Shown here piece after piece: positions 42,643-51,500 of a DNA stretch of 64,000 nucleotides. The translations under genes and the position numbers were made by a program. Location: contig NZ_JBAHWA010000007.1 in assembly GCF_036697405.1 (NCBI RefSeq), forward strand, positions 62,001 through 126,000, read 5' to 3'. The notes beneath the pieces are model-generated. The model worked only from the letters and a program-made list of their open reading frames with translations. It was not told the origin of the DNA and made no database searches. Source of the DNA: Lysobacter sp036697405 (lineage in GTDB: Bacteria > Pseudomonadota > Gammaproteobacteria > Xanthomonadales > Xanthomonadaceae). Within the stretch, counting starts at the first letter, position 1, and each line of letters starts with the position of its first letter.

Positions 42643-43620
42643 ATGAACGCCATCCGCTCTTGCTTGATCGCCGCATTCGTAGTCGCCCTATCGGCCTGCG
42701 CCAGTCATTCCGTGAAATACGAGGCGCCGCCGCTCGCGTACGAAAGTACGCTGGTGAACTCCACTGCCAGCGCAGAAAATCCGGCGCCGCCCACACTCGA
42801 GCGCCCCGATGACTCCACGCCTTCGACAAGCACGGGTACCGACCATCGTTCGGTAGCCAGTTCCGTCCCCGCCGCGTCTTCGCAGATGCAGACGACGTCA
42901 ACCTCCACCACCAACAGCGACAGTTCCCTCGCCGCGTCTACGGCAGCCGTAGACGTCCCAACGCAAGCCGAACGCGATGCCTTGTCGATCTATGGACTGC
43001 CTGAGGTCCGCGACCCCTGGGAGCGATTCAACCGTCGCATGCACCGGTTCAATACGGCAGCCGACAAAGCCGTCGCCCGGCCATTGGCTGTCGCTTACAA
43101 GGCCGTTACACCAGACCCAGTAGAGAACAGCGTGACGAAGTTCTTCGGCAACCTTCGCTCTCCCGGCACCGCTATCAATCAAGTGCTCCAGGGGCGTCCG
43201 ATACGCGCGCTCCAATCCGCGGGCCGCTTTGCGCTGAACTCCACCCTCGGCGTCGGCGGCTTATTCGACCCCGCCTCGCGCTTCGGCATGCCCAAGTACA
43301 ACGAAGATTTCGGACAGACCATGGCGACCTGGGGATGGCGCGACTCACGCTATCTGGTCTTGCCCCTGATGGGGCCGCGCACCGCTCGCGACGCAGCAGG
43401 CATGTTGGTTGACCAGCCGCTCTCCCCTGTCAGCCACATCAAGAGCGGCATGGCAGCCAATGGATTTAGCGTCCTGCAGACGATCGACGGACGGGCCCGT
43501 CTACTCCCCATGGATGCGATGCGAGAGCGGGCAGTGGATGACTACGCCCTTGTCCGCGATGCCTGGATGCAACGCCGCAATGGCCAGGTCGATCAGGACA
43601 TACGTCACTCCAAGGACTGA
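42643..43620 (+). CDS. MlaA/VacJ-family outer-membrane lipoprotein
   Basis: A 325-residue lipoprotein with lipobox LSAC (Cys19), then a long Ser/Thr-rich linker (about 30-110) and the VacJ domain beginning YGLPEVRDPWERFNRRMHRFN. Conserved segments LRSPGTAINQVLQG, ALNSTLGVGGLFDPAS and EDFGQTMATWG follow. MlaA removes phospholipids from the outer leaflet for the Mla pathway. The other mla genes are absent here, so this is a second, regulated copy or a specialised paralogue. The linker is longer than usual. Confidence 0.93.
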   Translation: MNAIRSCLIAAFVVALSACASHSVKYEAPPLAYESTLVNSTASAENPAPPTLERPDDSTPSTSTGTDHRSVASSVPAASSQMQTTSTSTTNSDSSLAASTAAVDVPTQAERDALSIYGLPEVRDPWERFNRRMHRFNTAADKAVARPLAVAYKAVTPDPVENSVTKFFGNLRSPGTAINQVLQGRPIRALQSAGRFALNSTLGVGGLFDPASRFGMPKYNEDFGQTMATWGWRDSRYLVLPLMGPRTARDAAGMLVDQPLSPVSHIKSGMAANGFSVLQTIDGRARLLPMDAMRERAVDDYALVRDAWMQRRNGQVDQDIRHSKD

Positions 43621-43675
43621 ACCCTTGGCGCCGCAGTTATGCTGCCCTCGAAGCGCCCCTATTGGGAGCAGGTCT

Positions 43676-43924
43676 TCAGTGCGCGGACCGCGAGATCAGC
43701 GTAAGCGCGGCCTCTAGGCACTTCAGGTCGCGACGGTTGCCAAACGAGCGATATATCGCTCGCTCCTGCACGTAATCGGAAAGAATGGTTGGCGGCCTCC
43801 CGGTCGCCGGATCTTTGGCGCCCGAGTAGGTCGGCATCTGGACAACACCCAGCCCCGCGCGAGCGGCGGTAATCAACGACTCGTTCGCCAGCTCCAGGAC
43901 CGACACCCCCTTCCCGCACCAGCC
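43676..43924 (-). pseudogene. C-terminal remnant of a LysR-family regulator
   Basis: 82 codons to the stop resemble the end of a LysR ligand-binding domain: VLELANESLITAARAGLGVVQMPTY, then TGRPPTILSDYV and an ending like RRDLKCLEAALTLI. The upstream frame turns into unrelated arginine-rich sequence, and no helix-turn-helix part is present. It is therefore a decayed fragment. Confidence 0.6.
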
Positions 43925-43989
43925 CAACCGGCCGCTCCGCAGCGCATCCGTGCCGGAGGGACGCCCCCGGCCGGATGCGATCGCTTTCC

Positions 43990-44460
43990 TTATTGCTGCA
44001 CGGCATAGCCGGCGAAGCGCCAGTTGCCGTCTTCGTCGAGACGGAACGACACCAGTTCGCGCACCGGCGGCTTGCCGGCGAATTCGGCCAGGAATTCGGT
44101 CGAGGCGTACAGGCCCGGCGGCAGGGCATTGCCGTCGCCGGACTGGCGGCGCACCGACAGCCAGCTGCGGTTGGGGGTCTTGCCCAGGGGCTGTCGGGAC
44201 TTGGTGATGCCGGCCACGAAGGCGTCGCGGGTCAGCGATTTCTTGGTGACCACGGAGGCCTCGTCCCACAGCTTGGCCGCTTGCCCGGCGTCGACCGCGG
44301 TGGCCACGCGCAGGGCCGCGTCGCGTATCGCGTTGGGATCGACCGCCCCCGGGCTTGCGGGCTGGGATGCGGCCGGGCGGGCCGCCTGCGGCTGCTGCGC
44401 GACCACGGCGCCGGTGGCCAGCAGCAGGACGATACCGACTACGGAAAGACACTTGTTCAT
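43990..44460 (-). CDS. Secreted DUF4019-type protein
   Basis: A 156-residue exported protein with signal peptide MNKCLSVVGIVLLLATGAVVAQ and an Ala/Pro-rich linker. The domain runs from AALRVATAVDAGQAAKLWDEAS to DEDGNWRFAGYAVQQ, the typical DUF4019 layout (a short SnoaL/cystatin-like alpha-beta fold). It starts 53 bp after the OmpA-like lipoprotein stop on the same strand. Function is unknown; periplasmic. Confidence 0.8.
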   Translation of the reverse strand: MNKCLSVVGIVLLLATGAVVAQQPQAARPAASQPASPGAVDPNAIRDAALRVATAVDAGQAAKLWDEASVVTKKSLTRDAFVAGITKSRQPLGKTPNRSWLSVRRQSGDGNALPPGLYASTEFLAEFAGKPPVRELVSFRLDEDGNWRFAGYAVQQ

Positions 44461-44513
44461 GCGAATACCTCGATCGAAGTTACATGCCGCGCGCGTTTAG
44501 CGACGTCGCGGTG

Positions 44514-45350
44514 TTATTGAAGTCCCCACACCACCACCTCGACGCGGCGATTGGGCTGCAGGCAGTCCACCAGTTCGTTCCTGGGCAGCGAATCGGAGCA
44601 CTCCTTCACCGGTTCCGATTCCCCTACCCCCTGCGCCTTGAGCCCGTCCGCGGCCACGCCGTTGTGGATCAGCAGTGCGCGAACGGTCTGCGCGCGCCGC
44701 TGCGACAAGGCCAGATTGGCGGCTTCGTCGCCGATCCGGTCGGTGTGCCCGATCACCTGGACGACGGTCGCCTGGGCGCCCTTGAGCTGGCCGGCGACGG
44801 CCGCCAGTTGCTCGCGGCCTTGCGGCAGGATGTCCTGCGGCTCGGAACGCGCGAACGCGAACAGCGCATCGGCCGACAGTTCGAAGCGCTTGGGCCCGGC
44901 CGCCGCCGCGGCCGTGGCCACGACGGCCGGCGCCTGGGTCTTGAGCCGGTCCGCGCATCCGGCCGGCGACCAATGGAAGCTGCGGCCGTGGTAGTCCTGG
45001 TCGAAGATGACCTTGTACTGACAGGTGACGACCGCCTCGCCCTGGCGGAAATGGAACAGGTAGTCCCACTCGCGGGCGGCGTAGCCTTCGCGGAAATGCG
45101 GCCTGCCGATCAGGTGGTACAGCTGATCCTTGGTGACCCCCGAGCCGATCTGGCCCAGGTTGTCCACATTGGGAAAGGTGCCTTCCTTCAGCACGATCCT
45201 GTCGACGGACGGAAACACGACCTCGTCCGCGCGCGCGTCCGGTCCGATGCCGCGGCTGACATGGCGCGTGCACGCGCTCAGCGTGACGGCCGCGATGAGG
45301 GCGCATAGCGCGAACCGTGCGATACGCGCCGAACTGTTCCTGATGACCAT
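44514..45350 (-). CDS. BamE-like/OmpA-like lipoprotein
   Basis: A 278-residue lipoprotein with lipobox LSAC (Cys27). The N-terminal half (FPNVDNLGQIGSGVTKDQLYHLIGRPHFREGYAAREWDYLFHF) resembles the SmpA/BamE domain. The C-terminal half is an OmpA peptidoglycan-binding domain: VIGHTDRIGDEAANLALSQRRAQTVRALLIHNGV and PNRRVEVVVWG. Combined BamE-OmpA lipoproteins are found beside trimeric autotransporters, comparable in position to SadB of Salmonella, which helps export of its adhesin. It lies 165 bp downstream of the adhesin. Confidence 0.9.
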   Translation of the reverse strand: MVIRNSSARIARFALCALIAAVTLSACTRHVSRGIGPDARADEVVFPSVDRIVLKEGTFPNVDNLGQIGSGVTKDQLYHLIGRPHFREGYAAREWDYLFHFRQGEAVVTCQYKVIFDQDYHGRSFHWSPAGCADRLKTQAPAVVATAAAAAGPKRFELSADALFAFARSEPQDILPQGREQLAAVAGQLKGAQATVVQVIGHTDRIGDEAANLALSQRRAQTVRALLIHNGVAADGLKAQGVGESEPVKECSDSLPRNELVDCLQPNRRVEVVVWGLQ

Positions 45351-45463
45351 GCCTGTCTCGCCTCTTGTATGTCGTCTCAAAACTTCGGTGATCGGTCGGA
45401 TGTCCCGGCGGCTGCCACCTACTCGGGGATCTCCGCCGCCGCTGGTGCTCGGCTTGTAAAAGA

Positions 45464-45508
45464 AGCGGCAGGCCATGCCGGGGTAGGCGTTCGCGCCGGC
45501 CTGCCGCT
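45464..45508 (-). terminator. Terminator after the adhesin gene
   Basis: An 11-bp perfect stem (45464-45474 with 45498-45508) and a 23-base loop. On the minus strand it is followed by TCTTTTAC. It lies 7 bases after the adhesin stop. The lipoprotein gene downstream may need its own promoter or read-through. Confidence 0.7.
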
Positions 45509-45515
45509 CAGGCAG

Positions 45516-48500
45516 CTACCACTGGATGCCGGCGCCCACCGAGAAGCCCCAATCGCGCGTGGTGTTGCCGCTGGCCTGGGCCTTGTAGACGTAGCGGCCG
45601 TTATCGGTGATGCCCGACAGGCCGATGGCCATGCCGTACTCGCCCTGATAGCCGCCGAAGCCCACCGCCAGCATGCTCTTGCCCGGCAGGTAGGCCTGCG
45701 GCAGGCCCGCCATCGCCATCGCCGACGAGGTCGCGCCGCGATAGCCGCGTTCCATCGTCCACACGTCGTTGTCCAACTGGGCCAGGCGGGCGTCGGTGTA
45801 CTGATTGGCCTGGTTGATCGCGTAGTTCACGCCCGAGCTGAGCTGATTGACGTTGACCGCGTCGGTGCCGGCGATGCCCGGCGCCACGCCGGTGATCGTG
45901 CGTCCGCCGATGTTCATCTCGCCGGTCGAGGTGCTGTTGCCGACATAGGCCGCGTTGTAGTTGGTCTGCGCGCCGACGGTGGTGGCCGAGCCGTTGCCGA
46001 CGGCCACGCTGTTGACGTGGGTGGCCTTGGAACCCGCGCCCAGCGCCGCCGAATCGTTGGCCGTGGCGCTGGTGTTGGCGCCGATGGCGACGCTGTTGTT
46101 GCCGCTGGCGCTGGAGTTCACGCCGCCGGCCATGGCGTTGACGCCGGTGGCGCCGTTGTTGGCGTAGTTGCCGCCCTGCACGCCGCCGTCGTTGACGCTG
46201 TAGTAATGGGTCGCGGTGGCGTTGACGTGGTTCTGCACCGCCTGCAGCTGGGCGACGTTGACCGCATCGCTGGGCGCGGTGCCCGCGGCCACGCCGGTGA
46301 TCTGGCGGTACAGGCCGCTGCCGGCGTCGCCGACGCTGACCGCGCCGGCGGTGCTGGTGGTGGCCGCGATGGCCGCGGTCTGGCCGGCGGTCGCGCCCGG
46401 GGGCACGTAGCCGGCGACGCCGGCCGCGGTGTTGGAGACCGAGCCCGCACCCAGCGCGACGCCGCCGGCGACCGTGGATTGCGAACCCGAGCCCACCGCC
46501 ACCGAACCGGCGCCGGAGGCGTTGCTGTTGACGCCCACCGCGACGCCGCCCTGGCCGCTGGCCGAGGCGTTGACGCCGGCCGCCACCGAGTTCACGCCGC
46601 TGGCGCCGTCGTTGTTGTAGTTGCCGCCGCGGGTGCCGCCGTCGTTGACGCTGTAGTAGTGCGCCGTGGACGAGTTGACCACGTTGCTCAGGTTGGCGAT
46701 CGCCTGGTTGGTCGCGTGCAGCTGCGAGCCGTTGATCGCATCCGTGCTGGTGTCCGAGATGCGGCCGGCCGCCACGTTGGTGATGGTGCGCTCGGCGCCC
46801 AGGCTGCCCACGCTCACGGTGCCGACCGGCGCGGTGCCGGCGAAGCTGTAGCTGGTGCCGCCGATGACGACGCCCGCCGTGCCCACCGCCGCCGCCGTCG
46901 ACGCGTTCGACCCCAGGGCCACGCTGTCGGCGTCGTTCGCCGTGGCACCGTAGCCGATCGCCACGGCCCCATCCCCGCCCGCGGCCGCGTTCACGCCCGC
47001 GGCCAGCGAGTTCAGACCGGTGGCGCCGTCGTTGGCATGGTTGCCGCCCTGCACGCCGCCGTCGTTGACGCTGTAGTAATGGGTCGCGCTGGCGTCGACC
47101 TCGTTGCTGAGGTTCTCGATCGACTGGTTGGTGGCGAACAGCTGCGAGCCGTTGATCGCATCGGTCGAGCTGCCGGAGATCCGGCCCGCGGCGACGTTGG
47201 TGATGGTGCGCTCGGCGCCCAGGCTGCCCACGCTGACGGTGCCGGTGGGTGTGGTGCCGGCGAAGTTGTAGCTGGTGCCGGCGATGACGACGCTGGAGGT
47301 GCCCACCGCGACCGCCGTCGCGGCGTTCGATCCCAGGGCCACGCTGTTCGCGTCCGCCGCCGTCGCCCCGAAACCGATAGCCACCGAGCCGGCGCCGCCG
47401 GCCCCCGCGTTCACGCCCGCGGCCAGCGAGTTCAAGCCGGTGGCGCCGTCGTTGGCGTAGTTGCCGCCCTGCACGCCGCCGTCGTTGACGCTGTAGTAAT
47501 GCGTGGCACCGGCTTCGACCACGTTGCTGAGGTTCTCGATCGATTGGTTGGTCGCGAACAGCTGCGAGCCGTTGATCGCGTCGGTGGAACTGCCCGATAT
47601 CCGGCCCGCCGCGACGTTGGTGATGGTGCGCTCGGCGCCGAGGCTGCCCACGCTGACCGTGCCGGTCGGCGTGGTGCCGGCGAAGTTGTAGGTCGTGCCG
47701 TCGATCGTCGTGCTGGAGGTCCCCACGGCGGCCGCGGTGGCCGATCCGGAACCCAGCGCCACGCTGTTGGCATCGGCCGCGGTCGCGCCGGCGCCGATGG
47801 CGACGGAACCGCTGCCGCTGGCCGCCGCGTTCACGCCCGCGGCCAGCGAGTTCAGGCCGGTTGCGCCGTCGTTGGCGTAGTTACCGCCCTGCACGCCGCC
47901 GTCGTTGACGCTGTAGTAGTGGGTCTGCCCGGCCGTCACTTCCTGCGATAGCGCGCGCAACTGGGCGACGTTGACCGCATCGGTGTCGGTGGAGCCCGCC
48001 GCCACGTTGGTGATCTGGCGGGTCTGGCCGCTGCTGCCCACGCTCACCGCACCCAGGCGGCTGACCCAGGTGCTGCTGGTGTCGGTGGACGGCAAACCGG
48101 TGACGGGGTCGTAGCCGGCCGCGCCGGCGGCCGTATTGGCCACCGAGAACGAACCCAGGGCGACGCCCTGCGGAGCGCTGGCGTTCGCGCCCGCACCCAG
48201 GGCCGTGGCGTACTCGCCGCTGGCGGCGGAACTGTCGCCCAGCGCTGTGGCGCTGCGCCCGCTGGCTGCCGAGGCCGGTCCCATCGCCAGCGCGCCCAGG
48301 GCGCTGGCATTGGAGCCGCGGCCGAACGCGGCCGACGAAACGCCCGACGCCTGCGAGGTGTCGCCCACCGCGACGGCGCTGGCGCCGGAGGCTCCGGCGT
48401 TCGGACCGATGGCGGTGGCCGCGCGTCCCGAAGCGGCCGAGTTCGCGCCGAACGCGCTGGAGAACTGATCGCCGGCCTGGGCGTTGTTGCCCACGGCCGT

Positions 48501-51500
48501 CGCGAACTGCCCGGTCGCGGTCGCGGTATCGCCGACCGCGGTCGTCCAGGCCGCGGCCGCGTCGGAGTTCACGCCCACCGCCACCGCGCCCTGATCGGCG
48601 GCGGTGGAATTGAAACCGACCGCCACCGACAGGTTGCCGCTGGCGCTGGCGTTCACACCCGCCGCCAAGGCATTGGTCCCGGTGGCGCCGTCGTTGGCGT
48701 AGTTGCCGCCCTGCACGCCGTTGTCGTTGACGCTGTAGTAATGCGTGGCGCCGGCTTCGACCACGTTGCTGAGGTTTTCGATCGACTGGTTGGTCGCGAA
48801 CAGCTGCGAGCCGTTGATCGCGTCGGTGGAGCTACCGGAGATCCGGCCCGCGGCGACGTTGGTGATGGTGCGCTCGGTGCCCAGATTGCCCACGCTGACC
48901 GTGCTGGTCGGCGTGATGCCGGCGAAGTTGTAGGTCACGCCGTCGATCGTCGTGCTGGCCGTCGCCACCGCGGTCGCCGTCACCGAGCCCGAACCCAAGG
49001 CGATGTCGCCGGCGCTGGCCGCCGCGCTGGCGCCGTCGCCGATCGCGACATTGCCCGCGATGCCGGCCGCGCCCGCGGTGGAGCCGTTGCCCAGCGCCAC
49101 GCTGCCCTGGCCGATGGCGCGGTTGTTGTTGCCGATCGCCACCGCGCCGTTGGCCTGGTTGGCGGCCGTGGCGGTGGCGGTGCCGTCGCTGTTGGCGATG
49201 TTGTTGGCGCCACCGACGAAGGCGCCGGTGCCGCTGGCGAAGCTGGGGTCGCCGATCGCCACCGCGCCGTCGCCGAAAGCGGTGTTCGAGCGACCGATCG
49301 CCACCGCGCCGCCCGCGGCGCTGCCGGCGGTGGCGGTGCTCAGATTGCCGATGGCCACGTTGGCGCCGGTCGCGCCGGTCGTGGAGGCGTCGCCGATCGC
49401 GACCGAGGACGCGCTGCCGACCGTGGCCCGGTAGCCCAGGGCCACGGATTGGGTCAGGGCCGTCGTGTTTTGCCCGATCGCGATGGCGCGGGCGCCCGTT
49501 GCGGAGGCCGGCGCACCGGTGAGCGGCGTTCCGCCGCCGCCGCCGATGGCGATCGAGCCGGAGCCGGTCGCGCTGGTTCCCGTGCCGGTGCCGGATCCGC
49601 CGATGGCGATGGCGTAGGGATTGGTCGCCGAGGCCTGCGAGCCTAGCGCGACCGACCCGAGCATACCCGCTTGCGATTGGAAGCCGATGGCGGTCGTATA
49701 ACTTTGGTTGGTCAGCGCCGAGGCGCCGATCGCCGTCGCGCCTACGTTGCCGCCCGTATTCTGATTGGCAGCGCCACGGCCGATGGCCACGCCATCGAGC
49801 ACCGTCGAGACGGCGTCGCGTCCCACCGCGATCGAATTCGTTCCGGCCGCACCGTCGTTGTTGTAGTTGCCGCCGGCGGCACCGCCGTCGTTCACGCTGA
49901 AGTAGTGGATGGCGCCGGCTTCGACCACGTTGCTGAGGTTCTCGATCGACTGATTGGTCGCGAACAGCTGCGAACCGTTGATCGCATCGGTCGAGCTGCC
50001 GGAGATCCGGCCTGCGGCGACATTGGTGATGGTGCGTTCGGCGCCCAGGTTGCCCACGCTGACCGTGCTGGTCGGCGCGGTACCGGCGAAGTTGTAGGTC
50101 ACGCCGTCGATCGTCGTGCTGGTCGTAGCCACGGCCGCGGCCGTCGCCGAACCCGAGCCCAGCGCCACGCCGCCGGCATCGGCCGCGCTCGCGCCGGAAC
50201 CGATGGCCACGGCGCCATCCCCGGCCGCCGCCGCGTTCACGCCCGCGGCCAGCGCGTTCAAGCCGATGGCGCCGTCGTTGGCGTAGTTGCCGCCCTGCAC
50301 ACCGTTGTCGTTGACGCTGTAGTAGTGCGTGGCGCCGGCTTCGACCACGTTGCTCAGATTCTCGATCGACTGGTTGGTCGCGAACAGCTGCGAACCGTTG
50401 ATCGCATCGGTCGAGCTGCCGGAGATCCGCCCCGCCGCGACGTTGGTGATGGTGCGTTCCGAACCCAGGTCGCCCACGCTGACCGTGCTGGTCGGCGTGG
50501 TGCCGGCGAAGTTGTAGGTCACCCCGTCGATCGTCGTGCTGGTGGTGCCGACCGCCGTCGCCGTCACCGAGCCCGAGCCCAGCGCCACGTCGCCGGCATT
50601 GTTGGCCACGGCGGTATCGCCGAATGCGACCGCGCCCGCCGCCAACGCGCGGCTGGTGCTGCCCAGCGCGACGCTGCCCTGGCCGACCACGGTGTTCTGG
50701 TAGCCGATGCCGACCGCGCCCTGCGCCGCCGTGCCGGCAACGCCCACGGCCTGGCCGCCGCCGCCGACCATATTGGTGTTGCCCATCGCCACCGAACCGT
50801 TGCCGGTGGCGGTGTTGTCCAGGCCCTGCGCGACCGCACCGTTGCCGGTGGCGGTGTTCGGGTCGCCGATGGCGACCGCGCCGTCGCCGTTGGCGATATT
50901 GCCCGAACCGATAGCGACAGCCCGCCCCCCGGTGGCCGTGGAGCCGTGGCCGATGGCGACTGCATCATCGGCATCGGCGACGGATTCACCGCCAATGGCG
51001 ATCGCGTTGGCGCCCGACGCATCGGCACCCGCGGTCGCATTGCCGCCAAGCGCGACCGCGCCCGCGCCCGAGGCGCGCACGGCGGTCGCTGCGTTGACGC
51101 CGCCGCTGCCTAGCGCCGTCGCATAGGTGCCGCTTGCCTCGGCGAGCGTGCCGAGGGCGGTGGATCTTTCAGCGGACGCGATGGCGGAATTGCCGACTGC
51201 TGTGCTGCTCAAACTCTCCGCACGCGCCAAGCGCCCGACGGCCGTTGAGAAATGGGCAGTGGCCGCTGCGGACGAGCCGAGCGCGGTGGAGGAAACGCCC
51301 GTTGCGACCGACAAAACGCCGCCCGCTAGGGAAGCGGAGCCCGATGCTGTGCTGCTGATGCCGATCGTCGTCGCATTCTGCGCCGACGCAACGGCGTCGG
51401 GGCCTATCGCCACCGAATTCGCTACTGTGGCGCCGTTGTTGTTGTAATTCCCTTTGATCACGCCGCCATCGTTGACGCTGACGTAGTGCGTCGCCGCCCC

